Shown here piece after piece: positions 17,328 through 26,694 of a DNA stretch of 36,225 nt. The position numbers and the translations under genes were made by a program. This DNA comes from JBNLBS01 sp050303415 (lineage in GTDB: Bacteria; Pseudomonadota; Gammaproteobacteria; Methylococcales; Methylomonadaceae), in assembly GCA_050303415.1 (NCBI GenBank), contig JBNLBS010000023.1, positions 1 through 36,225 of the forward strand. The letters run 5' to 3'. The notes under the pieces are model-generated. The model saw nothing but the letters and a program-made list of their open reading frames with translations. It was not told the DNA's origin and did not search any database. The first letter of the stretch is position 1. Each line of letters begins with the position of its first letter.

Positions 17328-17966
17328 TCAAACTCTTTCCGCTTTATCCTTATGGATTGCAATGCATCCGCGTAAGAATAGGTCAACGGCCTGTTCGACC
17401 CAGGCTTTTACTTCGGCTTCGTCCGGTGCCGGTGTCAGACCTAGTTGCAGTTTATGAAAATGCTCGTTGCGCAGGCAGCTGAGGAAATGATCGGCGAGTT
17501 TGTCGGGTGCGATATCGATAAAATAGCCGTCTTGCTGATGTTTGGCAAAAAACTGCGTCAGTTTGTCCAAAGTCGGCTGCGGCCCCTGTTGATAGAATTG
17601 CGCGGCCAGTTCCGGAAATTGTTGCGATTCGCCGATCAAGATCGCGCGGATGCGTACGGCGTCGGCTTGGGTAATACGGGATATAAATTGTTGGCCGAAA
17701 GTCAATAAAGCCAGGCGAGGTTCCTTTATCATCGGCAGACTGGTAACAAACTGGTCACTGCAACGCCTGATTACGGCACCGAATAAACCGGCTTTATTAT
17801 CGAAATGACTGTAAATAGTTCGTAGCGATACATGCGCTTCCTTGGCTACCAAATCCATATTGAGATTACCGTAACCGTGCTGTAAAAAAAGCGGTAATGC
17901 ACTGTCCAAGATGCGCTCGCGGCTTAAGGTTTCTTGCCCTTTAGGCGGACGTCCGCATTTAACCAT
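17328..17966 (-). CDS. TetR/AcrR-type repressor of the adjacent RND operon
   Basis: A 212-residue regulator with an N-terminal helix-turn-helix at about 15-60: ERILDSALPLFLQHGYGNLN, then VSLRTIYSHFDNKAGLF, the typical recognition-helix and capping sequence. The C-terminal ligand domain is variable, and its ligand cannot be predicted. It is divergent from the efflux operon with starts 105 bases apart. A palindrome at 18020-18035, just downstream of the operon's promoter, is its likely operator. By analogy to AcrR it would repress the pump until an inducer binds. Confidence 0.9.
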   Translation of the reverse strand: MVKCGRPPKGQETLSRERILDSALPLFLQHGYGNLNMDLVAKEAHVSLRTIYSHFDNKAGLFGAVIRRCSDQFVTSLPMIKEPRLALLTFGQQFISRITQADAVRIRAILIGESQQFPELAAQFYQQGPQPTLDKLTQFFAKHQQDGYFIDIAPDKLADHFLSCLRNEHFHKLQLGLTPAPDEAEVKAWVEQAVDLFLRGCIAIHKDKAERV

Positions 17967-17986
17967 GCTGAATTCTCATAAATCTG

Positions 17987-18015
17987 TTGACAATGTTGAA
18001 GATCATACCTAAATT
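17987..18015 (+). promoter_or_regulatory. Promoter of the RND efflux operon
   Basis: A perfect TTGACA -35 lies at 17987-17992, followed by a 17-base spacer and TAAATT at 18010-18015 (4 of 6 to TATAAT). The operator-like palindrome begins five bases later. This is the reason I do not use the TTG at 17987 as the adaptor's start codon. Confidence 0.55.
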
Positions 18016-18019
18016 AAAC

Positions 18020-18035
18020 GGTAATTGTTATTACC
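18020..18035. promoter_or_regulatory. Probable TetR-family operator
   Basis: GGTAATTGTTATTACC is an inverted repeat (GGTAAT / ATTACC) with a 4-base centre, placed at or just after the predicted transcription start of the efflux operon and between the divergent regulator and adaptor genes. Binding there would block transcription. Confidence 0.5.
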
Positions 18036-18070
18036 TTTTTGTCTTTTTTCAGTATCCGAGGCTTTTTATA

Positions 18071-19297
18071 ATGAATATGCCGGGCTTTTTTTCGATAATT
18101 CGTTATCGAACTTCCTCTAGCCAAGATCTGCTTCCAGCGACATTATTGCCTGGAGTCCGCTTAGGCCGGCTTCAAACCGACCTGATGTGTTTATTGTTAT
18201 TGGCCTTGCTGATGTTCTGCCAAACGGATGAAGCGTCGGCGGAAAAAGCAAAAATGCCGCCGGTTCAAGTTAAAGCGGCTCAACCTTTGAGTCAGGACGT
18301 GAGTGAGTGGGATACCTTTACCGGTCGTATTACCGCAATCAATGCAGTGGATGTCAGGGCCAAGGTCAGCGGCTATCTGGAACAAATCAATTTTACCGCC
18401 GGACAACGGGTTAACAAAGGTGATTTATTGTTCGTTATCGATCCTAAGCTTTTCCAGGCCCAGCTTAAACTGGCCGAGGCCGAATTGGAGCGCGAACAAA
18501 CGCGTCTGGAACTGGCACAAAACGATTTCAAGCGGGCGAAAAAACTGTTGAAAGCAAAAGCCATTTCGGCCGAGGAATACGATAGCCGCAGCAAGGGTGT
18601 ACGCGAGGCGGTTGCCGCCGTGCATTCGGCCGAAGCCAATGTCTATGCGGCCAGCGTAAATCTGGAATACTGTCAAGTGCGAGCGCCGATTGACGGTCGT
18701 ATCGGTCGGGAGTTGGTGACGCTCGGTAATCTGGTCAACGGCGGCGGCAGTGCGACGCTGCTGACCACGATAGTGTCCACCAATCCGGTTTACGCATTGA
18801 TAGACGCCGACGAACGTTCGATTTTAAAATATAAACGCCAACAGACACAGGCTAACGGTCAAATTGACATCGAAGCACAGCTGAGCCTGGCCGACGAAAC
18901 CGGCTACCCGCATCTAGGCCGTATCAACTACATTGCCCCGCAAGCCGATAGTGCGACCGGCACAATCAAGCTACGCGGTGTGTTTGATAACCCGGAGCAA
19001 TTATTAAGTCCCGGTTTTTTCGCTCGTGTCCGTATTCGTGCCGGAGCGCCTTACCTTGCTTTACTGTTGCCGGATAAAGCTTTAGGTACGGATCAGGCGC
19101 AACGTTTTGTCTGGGTGGTGGGGAAGGATAATCAGGTCGAATACCGCAAGGTTGAAGTCGGCGTGCTTATTGGCGATATGCGTGTGATAGAGCAAGGAGT
19201 GACGGCTGAGGACTGGGTCGTTATTGAAGGTTTGTTAAAAATTCGTCCGGGCGCGACTGTGGCACCGGAACGCGTCACTTTAAATAAGGCGCAATAA
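18071..19297 (+). CDS. RND efflux periplasmic adaptor (membrane fusion protein)
   Basis: About 408 residues from ATG 18071; the frame is open back to 17987, but that stretch holds the promoter. A hydrophobic segment (DLMCLLLLALLMFC) at about 38-51 acts as signal or anchor. It is followed by the half-lipoyl motif DVRAKVSGYLEQINFTAGQ, a coiled-coil hairpin (about 130-190, EREQTRLELAQNDFKRAKKL), the second half-lipoyl CQVRAPIDGRIGRELVTLGN, and beta-barrel/membrane-proximal domains. It bridges the inner-membrane pump and outer-membrane channel. The pump gene starts 4 bases after the stop. Confidence 0.93.
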   Translation: MNMPGFFSIIRYRTSSSQDLLPATLLPGVRLGRLQTDLMCLLLLALLMFCQTDEASAEKAKMPPVQVKAAQPLSQDVSEWDTFTGRITAINAVDVRAKVSGYLEQINFTAGQRVNKGDLLFVIDPKLFQAQLKLAEAELEREQTRLELAQNDFKRAKKLLKAKAISAEEYDSRSKGVREAVAAVHSAEANVYAASVNLEYCQVRAPIDGRIGRELVTLGNLVNGGGSATLLTTIVSTNPVYALIDADERSILKYKRQQTQANGQIDIEAQLSLADETGYPHLGRINYIAPQADSATGTIKLRGVFDNPEQLLSPGFFARVRIRAGAPYLALLLPDKALGTDQAQRFVWVVGKDNQVEYRKVEVGVLIGDMRVIEQGVTAEDWVVIEGLLKIRPGATVAPERVTLNKAQ

Positions 19298-19300
19298 GCG

Positions 19301-22300
19301 ATGACCCGATTTACCCATTTTTTTATCGACCGACCGATTTTTGCATCGGTGCTGTCGATCTTGATTGTGCTGCTCGGCGGATTGTCGCTGTTTGCACTGC
19401 CGATAACCCAATATCCCGCTATCGCGCCGCCTACCGTCGTGGTCAGTACCGTTTATCCCGGCGCCAATGCCGAGGTTGTGGCCGAAACCGTGGCGACACC
19501 GATAGAACAGGAAGTGAACGGCGTCGAAGATATGCTGTATATGTCATCGCAATCAACTAACAACGGTAATATGACGTTGACCCTGACTTTCAAGACCGGC
19601 ACGGATCTCGACAAGGCCCAGGTATTGGTACAGAACCGGGTGGCACTGGCCGAGCCTAAGTTGCCCGACGAGGTCAAACGGCAGGGCATCAGCGTGAAAA
19701 AACGCAGCCCGGATCTGAGTCTGGTCGTTGGTCTGGTATCGCCCGACAAGCGTTACGACAGCGTTTATTTAAGTAATTATGCGCTGCTGCAAATCAAGGA
19801 TACGCTGGCGCGTCTGCCCGGGGTGGGCGAAATGATTGTCTTCGGCGCCCGTGATTACAGCATGCGTTTATGGCTGAATCCCGATAAGCTGGCGGCCAGA
19901 AACATGACCGCAAGTGATGTTGTCGACGCGGTGCGCGAACAAAATATTCAGGTCGCTGCCGGTGTGATCGGACAGGAGCCGACGGCAGGGAACAATGCGT
20001 TCCAATATACCGTCAGCACCCTGGGCCGATTGTTGACTGCCGAACAATTTGCCGACATCGTCGTCAAGCAGGGTAAGGGGGGCGAAATTACGCGCTTGAA
20101 AGATGTGGCACGGATTGAATTGGGCGCCAAGGATTATAATGCCGAGCTGTTTCTGGACGGTGAGTCGATGATCGGCCTGGCTATCTTTCAATTGCCCGGC
20201 TCCAATGCCCTGGAAACCAAACAAGCGGTGCTGGAGGCGATGGAGAAACTGAAAACCCGCTTTCCGGAAGGCCTGGATTACCAGCTGGTATACGATACCG
20301 TAGTGTTTGTCGATCAATCCATCGATGCGGTGGTGATGACCTTGTTCGAAGCGCTGCTGCTGGTGGTGCTGGTGGTGATCGTGTTCCTGCAGAACTGGCG
20401 CGCCACGATTATCCCGCTGTTAGCCGTGCCGGTTTCGTTGATCGGCACCTTCGCAGTCATGCAGGCCTTGGGCCTGTCGTTGAATACCTTGTCCCTGTTC
20501 GGGCTGGTACTGGCGATCGGTATAGTCGTCGATGATGCCATCGTTGTGGTGGAGAACGTGGAGCGTCATATCGGCGAAGGACTCAGCGCGCGCGAAGCCA
20601 CCCGGTTGGCAATGAGCGAGGTGATCGGTCCTATTATCGCGACCACGCTGGTACTGGTTGCGGTATTTATTCCGACCGCTTTTATTACAGGCGTCTCAGG
20701 CGCATTTTACAAACAGTTTGCGCTGACTATCGCGGTATCGACCCTGATCTCGACATTCAATTCACTGACCCTGAGTCCTGCTCTGTGCGCACTTTTACTG
20801 GATCGTGCTCACGGTAACAAGGATCTGTTCAGTCGTGTGCTGGATCGCTTGTTCGGCTGGTTTTTCAATGCTTTCAACCATTTTTTCGAGCGTTTCAGCG
20901 GTGCCTATGCCAAGCTGGTCGGGCGCCTGATTCGCATTACCGCCGTGGTGCTGATTCTGTATGTCGCGCTGAACGGTTTTAATTTTCTGGCCTTTGCCAA
21001 AGTACCGGCCGGGTTTATCCCGCCGCAGGATCAGGGCTATCTGATTCTTTATTCTCAACTGCCGGACGCGGCATCGGTCAGCCGTTCTAAAGCGGTGGTC
21101 AAACAGGCTTCGGATATTATTACATCGACCGAAGGCGTCGAGCATGTGGTTGGTTATGCCGGCTGGTCGTTGTTGTCAGGATCCAGTCAATCGAATGTTG
21201 CGACTATGTTTGCCAGGCTGGAAAGCTTCGAACAGCGGGCAGGGGATCCGAACAAAGAGGTCGATGCCGTGATTAAAAATCTACAGCAACGTCTGGCGCA
21301 GATACCGGACGCCTATACCGCCGTGTTCGCGCCACCGCCGGTACGCGGCATGAGTTCGGTCGGCGGCTTCAAGTTGCAGATACAGGACCGCAGCAATGCG
21401 GGCAGTGACGAGCTGAAGCGGGTCAATGCCGAAATGATCGCGCAGGGTAATCAGCAACCGGGGCTGATCGGTTTGTTCACCACCTTCCGCGCTGATGTGC
21501 CGCAACTGTATCTGGATGTCGATCGCTCCAGAGTCAAAGCCATGGATGTCGAGTTAAAAGATGTATTCGATACTTTACAGATTTATCTGGGCTCTCTTTA
21601 TATCAACGATTTCAATAGCTTCGGCCGCAGCTATCAGGTTGTCGCGCAGGCTGATGCGCCGTTCCGTATGCATTCTGACGATATCGCCAATCTGAAGACC
21701 CGCAATAAGGCCGGTGACATGGTGCCGTTAGGTTCCTTGCTGGCAGCCCGGGAAATTACCGGGCCGGACAAGATTACCCGCTACAATATGTATCCGTCCG
21801 CTGAAATCAACGGCGGCACCTTGCCCGGCGTCAGTTCCGGTCAGGCGATCCAGATCATGAGCGATCTGCTGGCGCGGGAACTGCCGTCCGGTTTCGGTTT
21901 CGAATGGACCGAAACAAGCCTGCAGCAAGTGCTGGCCGGTAACGTGGCCATGCTGGTATTTCCGTTGAGCGTAATCTTCGTATTTTTGGTATTGGCGGCT
22001 CAATACGAAAGCTGGTCGCTGCCGTTGGCCGTTATTCTGATCGTGCCCATGTGTATTCTTTCGTCGATGGCTGGTGTTTGGCTTAGCGGTATGGATAACA
22101 ATATCTTCACCCAAGTCGGTTTCATTGTCTTAGTGGCTTTGGCCAGCAAGAACGCGATTTTGATCGTCGAGTTCGCCAAACAGCGTCAGGAAAACGGTCT
22201 GGATCGATTTGCGGCTGCCGAAGAAGCGTCGCGTATTCGGTTGCGGCCGATTTTAATGACATCTTTTTCCTTTATTCTGGGGGTGCTGCCTCTGGTATTG

Positions 22301-22480
22301 GCACAGGGCGCCGGAGCCGAAGCGCGACGGGTGCTGGGTACCGCTGTGTTCAGCGGCATGTTAGGCGTGACGCTGTTCGGCCTGTTGTTGACGCCGGTTT
22401 TCTATGTCACGATACTGGGTCTGGCGCAACGCTGGTTTCCGAAACGCATTAACCAAGATCAATCCTCGTCCGAGTCATGA
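19301..22480 (+). CDS. RND multidrug efflux pump, HAE1 family
   Basis: A 1059-residue inner-membrane transporter of the AcrB/MexB type, full length for the family. The N-terminus FFIDRPIFASVLSILIVLLG is classic, with twelve membrane segments in two halves separated by large periplasmic loops. The proton-relay pair Asp411-Asp412 is visible in GIVVDDAIVVVENVERH, and the second half shows VALASKNAILIVEFAKQ. It exports hydrophobic or amphiphilic compounds using the proton gradient, with the adaptor and outer-membrane factor encoded on either side. Its stop overlaps the next start by four bases (ATGA). Confidence 0.96.
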   Translation: MTRFTHFFIDRPIFASVLSILIVLLGGLSLFALPITQYPAIAPPTVVVSTVYPGANAEVVAETVATPIEQEVNGVEDMLYMSSQSTNNGNMTLTLTFKTGTDLDKAQVLVQNRVALAEPKLPDEVKRQGISVKKRSPDLSLVVGLVSPDKRYDSVYLSNYALLQIKDTLARLPGVGEMIVFGARDYSMRLWLNPDKLAARNMTASDVVDAVREQNIQVAAGVIGQEPTAGNNAFQYTVSTLGRLLTAEQFADIVVKQGKGGEITRLKDVARIELGAKDYNAELFLDGESMIGLAIFQLPGSNALETKQAVLEAMEKLKTRFPEGLDYQLVYDTVVFVDQSIDAVVMTLFEALLLVVLVVIVFLQNWRATIIPLLAVPVSLIGTFAVMQALGLSLNTLSLFGLVLAIGIVVDDAIVVVENVERHIGEGLSAREATRLAMSEVIGPIIATTLVLVAVFIPTAFITGVSGAFYKQFALTIAVSTLISTFNSLTLSPALCALLLDRAHGNKDLFSRVLDRLFGWFFNAFNHFFERFSGAYAKLVGRLIRITAVVLILYVALNGFNFLAFAKVPAGFIPPQDQGYLILYSQLPDAASVSRSKAVVKQASDIITSTEGVEHVVGYAGWSLLSGSSQSNVATMFARLESFEQRAGDPNKEVDAVIKNLQQRLAQIPDAYTAVFAPPPVRGMSSVGGFKLQIQDRSNAGSDELKRVNAEMIAQGNQQPGLIGLFTTFRADVPQLYLDVDRSRVKAMDVELKDVFDTLQIYLGSLYINDFNSFGRSYQVVAQADAPFRMHSDDIANLKTRNKAGDMVPLGSLLAAREITGPDKITRYNMYPSAEINGGTLPGVSSGQAIQIMSDLLARELPSGFGFEWTETSLQQVLAGNVAMLVFPLSVIFVFLVLAAQYESWSLPLAVILIVPMCILSSMAGVWLSGMDNNIFTQVGFIVLVALASKNAILIVEFAKQRQENGLDRFAAAEEASRIRLRPILMTSFSFILGVLPLVLAQGAGAEARRVLGTAVFSGMLGVTLFGLLLTPVFYVTILGLAQRWFPKRINQDQSSSES

Positions 22481-23907
22481 GTATGAAACAAATAAAGTCC
22501 CCGTCTACAGCAACCCGGCTAACCGGCATCGCGCTGTTACATCTGGTGCTGAACGGCTGTGCGGTAGGGCCGGATTACCAAGCGCCGGACACCGTTGTAC
22601 CGGAAAACTTTGTGCAGGGTTTGCAAAAAGATTACTCGAACCGGCCGGTCGACAGCGCTTGGTGGCGGCTGTTCGATGATACACAACTGACGGCATTGAT
22701 CGATACTACGTTACAGCATAATTACGATTTGCAGTCGGCTCAGGCCAATTTATTGGAGGCGCGGGCTTTGTATCTGCAGGCCGGCTTGGAGCTGTTGCCT
22801 AACATAGGCTCGCATGCGAGTTATACCGACCAGAAGCGTAGTTTCGGAGCACTGAACAATCGTACCTATGCGCCGCGTGAACTGAAACTATACAACATCG
22901 GTTTCGATGCGACCTGGGAGTTCGATATTTTCGGGCGCAAGCGTCGAAAGTTTGAAGCCAGCAATGATGAAGTCGAGGCGCAGGAAGCAAGTTTGCGGGA
23001 TCTGAGTATCAGTCTGACTGCGGAAGTGGCGCGTAATTATTTCGAATTAAGAGGCCTGCAAAACCAGCTCAACGTTGCGCAAAAGAATGTCGACATTCAA
23101 CGCGAAACCCTGGCCATTACCGAGGCGCGTGTCGAAAACGGACGCGGCACCGATCTTGATAATGCAAGAGCTCTGGCTCAACTGGAAAACACCCGGGCTG
23201 CGCTACCGCCATTGCAAAGTGCGATTCAGCGTGCGTTACATAGGTTAAGCGTCTTGACCGGACAGCTACCGGGGGCATTGGACCGGTCTTTATCGCCCGA
23301 TGCCGCCATGCCCAAACTGCCGGAGACTATTAATATAGGCACACCGGCCGAGTTTATGCGTCGCCGACCCGATATCCGTATTGCCGAGCGTAGTCTGGCC
23401 GCGTCTACGGCGCGTATTGGCGTTGCCACAGCCGATTTGTTTCCGCGCGTGACTTTCGTCGGCTCAATTTCACTGGAGGCTTCTACTTTTTCCGGATTGG
23501 GCATGGCCGGTGCCGACACCTACTCGCTGGGTCCTAAAATCACTTGGCCGGCTCTTAGTCTGGGCACTGTCTTTGCTCGTATCAAGGCCGCCGACGCTCA
23601 TGCAGAGGCCGATCTGGCGCGCTACCAACAAACTGTGTTGAATGCACTGGAAGAAACCGAAAACGCGCTGGTTAACTATAATCGCGAGCGGGTCCGACAA
23701 CAGCTGCTGAGCTCGGCAGCGCAAGCCAGCCAGAAAGCGCATCAAATTGCGCGTCTGCATTATAACGCCGGTATCACGGACTTTCTCACCGTACTCGACG
23801 CCGAAGCCCGCCTACTGCAGGATCAGGCCGGTCTGGCGCAAAGCGAGACCGCCGTTGCTACCGCATTGACGGCTTTATACAAGTCGCTGGGAGGAGGCTG
23901 GCAGTGA
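22477..23907 (+). CDS. Outer-membrane efflux channel lipoprotein (NodT/OprM family)
   Basis: A 476-residue outer-membrane factor. The signal peptide ends in a lipobox at LVLNGCAVGPDY, the standard start of mature NodT/OprM proteins (Cys at about residue 28). Two OEP repeats follow: the first includes WWRLFDDTQLTALIDTTLQ, the second RRRPDIRIAERSLAASTARI, with C-terminal GITDFLTVLDAEARLLQDQ. Its start ATG 22477 overlaps the pump stop (ATGA), so it is translationally coupled as the third gene of the operon. Confidence 0.94.
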   Translation: MSMKQIKSPSTATRLTGIALLHLVLNGCAVGPDYQAPDTVVPENFVQGLQKDYSNRPVDSAWWRLFDDTQLTALIDTTLQHNYDLQSAQANLLEARALYLQAGLELLPNIGSHASYTDQKRSFGALNNRTYAPRELKLYNIGFDATWEFDIFGRKRRKFEASNDEVEAQEASLRDLSISLTAEVARNYFELRGLQNQLNVAQKNVDIQRETLAITEARVENGRGTDLDNARALAQLENTRAALPPLQSAIQRALHRLSVLTGQLPGALDRSLSPDAAMPKLPETINIGTPAEFMRRRPDIRIAERSLAASTARIGVATADLFPRVTFVGSISLEASTFSGLGMAGADTYSLGPKITWPALSLGTVFARIKAADAHAEADLARYQQTVLNALEETENALVNYNRERVRQQLLSSAAQASQKAHQIARLHYNAGITDFLTVLDAEARLLQDQAGLAQSETAVATALTALYKSLGGGWQ

Positions 23908-23973
23908 TATGATATGCCGTATCAACTAATACATTGCGTTTTAGCTACATACACAGCGGGCTGAGAATGAATA

Positions 23974-24588
23974 TTAAGTCTTTGGCTGCCTGTTTTTCCG
24001 ATAATAAAAAACCGCCAGGCCAATTAGCGCCAGCAAGAAAATGACTATATTGCCTTGTTTGATATAACGTATGACTCTCTCTCCATAGTAATAATACAGA
24101 CTGAAGTAGCTGAGACTGGTGACCGTACAAACCAGCAGGTCGGTCAAAGCGAATTTAATAAAATTCATTTTCCCCAATCCGGCGGTTAAAAACAGGGCAT
24201 TTCTTACGCCAAACGGGATGAATCTACCCAAGATTAAAGTGACCACGCCATATTTTTGATAATAGAGTGAAATTTTGTTGATCTTTTCCGGCGACACCAT
24301 ATTGGCGAAAAAACGAATTTCAAATAACTTTGGCCCGACCAGCCGTCCCAGGCTGTAACAGATCAAATCCGAAAAATAAGCCCCCAGATAGACGCCTATG
24401 AATAGCGGAACTAAATACTCCGGATATTTAGTTGCCAGGATGGCTGATACAAACAGCATGGCATCTTCGGAAACAGGGATGTTTAAGCCGGCTAACAGCA
24501 AGGCGGCAAAAATGATCACTGGGGCGTATTGAATGTTAGCCTGAATAAATTGTGTTAATTCTGTTAGCTCCATTTTTGTAATAAGCAA
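23974..24588 (-). CDS. DedA family membrane protein
   Basis: A 204-residue polytopic inner-membrane protein; ATG 24573 (MELTELT) is an alternative start five codons in. DedA features include the acidic hydrophobic start NIPVSEDAMLFVSAIL, the amphipathic SDLICYSLGRLVGPKLFE and the conserved GRFIPFGVRNALFLTAG. DedA proteins are involved in undecaprenyl-phosphate or phospholipid translocation and proton-motive-force homeostasis. The gene is convergent with the efflux operon. The last third of it exists as a decayed copy near 15079-15175. Confidence 0.9.
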   Translation of the reverse strand: MLITKMELTELTQFIQANIQYAPVIIFAALLLAGLNIPVSEDAMLFVSAILATKYPEYLVPLFIGVYLGAYFSDLICYSLGRLVGPKLFEIRFFANMVSPEKINKISLYYQKYGVVTLILGRFIPFGVRNALFLTAGLGKMNFIKFALTDLLVCTVTSLSYFSLYYYYGERVIRYIKQGNIVIFLLALIGLAVFYYRKNRQPKT

Positions 24589-24826
24589 AAAAGTTAAGGC
24601 ACTATATTATGCATGCTTTATTCATATCGATTGTTGCATTTTGAATTTAACCTAAGTTCGTTTTCGACATAAAGCCTTACTGTGAAATATTCGGTTACGA
24701 TGTTAAACGCCAACCGTCCTAGAGTACTTTTCTTTATTTCTGATTGGTAAATGAGTGGGTTGCTGCTATGCTCAGGATCAACTTTGCAATGAACTTTTTC
24801 TTTCACTTATCTTTCAGGAATAAATA

Positions 24827-25414
24827 ATGTCGAACCAATTAGATGAGCTGTTTAATAAAATTAAAGAGCTGGAGGATGAGCTGATTGTTGAATTGCAGAA
24901 GCAACATGAAGAGTTTGCCTATGAGATTAAAAAACGTCGGATTTATTTTGAAAAAGAAGTGATTCGGCGCGATAAGCTGTTGGTAAAGCGGGTCGTCCAA
25001 TATATTAAGGAGGCTCCGATTAAGCATATACTGTGTGCGCCGGTTATTTGGTTCGGAATTATTCCTGCATTGTTTTTGGATTTATTCGTAACAATTTATC
25101 AGATGATTTGCTTTCCCATTTATGGTATTCCTAAAGCCAAAAGACAAGACTATATCGTTTTTGATAGGCAGTTTTTAAATTATTTGAATGTGATTGAAAA
25201 AATAAACTGCGCCTATTGCAGTTATTTTAACGGATTGATTGCTTATGTTCAGGAAGTAGCCGCTCGTACTGAACAGTTCTGGTGCCCGATTAAACATGCC
25301 AGGCGCATTAGTACCTTGCATAGCCGCTATCAGAATTTTTTTGATTATGGAGATGGTGCTAAATATAGGGCAAAAGGGCAAACGGTTCGACACGATTTTA
25401 CCGATTTGCAATAG
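24827..25414 (+). CDS. Conserved-looking membrane-associated protein with Cys pair, function unknown
   Basis: A 195-residue protein, function unknown. Residues 1-50 form a charged coiled coil (LDELFNKIKELEDELIVELQ). Two adjacent hydrophobic segments follow at about 66-98 (HILCAPVIWFGIIPALFLDL, FVTIYQMICFPIYG), probably a membrane hairpin. The C-terminal soluble half is notable for CAYC followed about 30 residues later by WCPIKHARR: three Cys and a His that could bind a metal or cluster. The start ATG is preceded by AGGAA. Its 9-base leader neighbour on the other strand is not a convincing gene, so it appears alone. Confidence 0.75.
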   Translation: MSNQLDELFNKIKELEDELIVELQKQHEEFAYEIKKRRIYFEKEVIRRDKLLVKRVVQYIKEAPIKHILCAPVIWFGIIPALFLDLFVTIYQMICFPIYGIPKAKRQDYIVFDRQFLNYLNVIEKINCAYCSYFNGLIAYVQEVAARTEQFWCPIKHARRISTLHSRYQNFFDYGDGAKYRAKGQTVRHDFTDLQ

Positions 25415-25606
25415 GGTTTACCCCGGCTTAATGGCTGGGACGATTCAGGGTCAATATATACTCAGGCTATTATTTGGAAATTTGTTGAGGATATAAACGG
25501 CTTATTCTATGAAGCTTCATTGAGGCCGGGTTGATCAGAATTAACGATATGCGTATGCACTTATTATGGGCTAAACTGTAAATATAACCTTAAAGGGGAA
25601 TTTATT

Positions 25607-26692
25607 GTGCAGTCACTTAAACGAACACCCTTATATCAACTGCATCAGAATTTAGGCGCCAAAATGGTGCCGTTTGCCGGTTATGAAATGCCTGTTCAGT
25701 ATCCTTCCGGCATTATTAACGAGCATTTGCATTGCCGTCAGCAGGTGGGTTTCTTTGATATTTCTCATATGGGACAATGTGTCATACATGGCGATTATGT
25801 CGTTAGCGAACTGGAAAAATTAACCCCTAGTTATCTGTCCGGGCTTAAAATTGGTCAACAGCTTTACACGGTGTTAACCAATGATGAAGGCGGCATTATG
25901 GATGACATTATCATTACCCGCACATCAGATGGAGTCAGTATTATTGTTAATGCTGCCTGTAAGGAAAAAGACTTTATTCACCTTGAATATCAGTTATCTG
26001 ATAACTGTCGGTTTAGTGAATTATCCGATCAGGCTTTATTTGCTTTGCAGGGACCATTGGCCGCAGATATTATGGCACAACTATGCCCGGAAGCAGCAGC
26101 ACTGACATTTATGCATGCCTGTACTGCTTATATTGATGAAATGGAGTGTGTAGTCAGTCGTTGTGGTTATACCGGTGAAGATGGTTTTGAAATTTCACTG
26201 GCTAATGGTCAGGCAGAAAAGCTGGCAAGGCGCTTCTTGGCTTTTGAGCAAGTCGCTCCCATTGGTCTGGGTGCTAGGGATACCTTGAGGCTGGAAGCCG
26301 GATTATGTTTGTATGGCCATGAACTTAATGATGAAGTCAGTCCGGTGGAGGCGGGGTTGGGTTGGTTAATCAGAAAAGATGCCGCAGGGTTTCCTGGAGC
26401 CAATATAATCAATAACCAACTTAGGCAGGGTTCGTTAAAGCATCGTGTCGGATTGCTGGTGGATGGAAAAATTCCCGTTCGGGAACACAGTACTGTATTT
26501 AACAGTGAAGATGCCGAGGTCGGTTATGTCAGCAGCGGCAGTTTCTCCCCCAGTTTAAATCAACCCATTGCTATGGCTTATCTACATAGTAATGTTGATT
26601 GCACAGATTTATATGCTCTGGTCAGGAATCGCAGAATTTCAGTCAGTATTGCTCAGTTGCCATTTGTTCCGCATCGCTATCACAGGCTTTAA
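25607..26692 (+). CDS. gcvT: Glycine cleavage system T-protein (aminomethyltransferase)
   Basis: The 361-residue protein transfers the methylene group from the H-protein-bound aminomethyl arm to tetrahydrofolate, releasing ammonia. Visible features: the N-terminal KRTPLYQLHQNLGAKMVPFA, FFDISHMGQ, the central GYTGEDGFEIS loop, GLGARDTLRLEAGLCLYG, and the C-terminal barrel GYVSSGSFSPSLNQPIAMAY. The start is GTG 25607, supported by a strong AAGGGGA at 25593-25599. gcvP follows after 2 bases, so they are co-transcribed. No glycine riboswitch is evident in the 192-base leader. Confidence 0.95.
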   Translation: MQSLKRTPLYQLHQNLGAKMVPFAGYEMPVQYPSGIINEHLHCRQQVGFFDISHMGQCVIHGDYVVSELEKLTPSYLSGLKIGQQLYTVLTNDEGGIMDDIIITRTSDGVSIIVNAACKEKDFIHLEYQLSDNCRFSELSDQALFALQGPLAADIMAQLCPEAAALTFMHACTAYIDEMECVVSRCGYTGEDGFEISLANGQAEKLARRFLAFEQVAPIGLGARDTLRLEAGLCLYGHELNDEVSPVEAGLGWLIRKDAAGFPGANIINNQLRQGSLKHRVGLLVDGKIPVREHSTVFNSEDAEVGYVSSGSFSPSLNQPIAMAYLHSNVDCTDLYALVRNRRISVSIAQLPFVPHRYHRL

Positions 26693-26694
26693 CT

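Noticed and set aside
17987..18070. N-terminal extension of the efflux adaptor from TTG
   Set aside because: This TTG is the first part of the -35 box TTGACA, and the operator palindrome lies inside the extension; ATG 18071 is a better start.
24618..24806. 62-codon minus-strand ORF
   Set aside because: It starts only with GTG, has no recognised feature, and lies in the gap between dedA and the divergent gene.
25415..25606. Glycine riboswitch before gcvT
   Set aside because: I searched the leader by eye for the conserved aptamer core and found no convincing match.
26599..26694. N-terminal extension of gcvP
   Set aside because: It overlaps the end of gcvT; ATG 26695 immediately precedes the conserved P-protein N-terminus.
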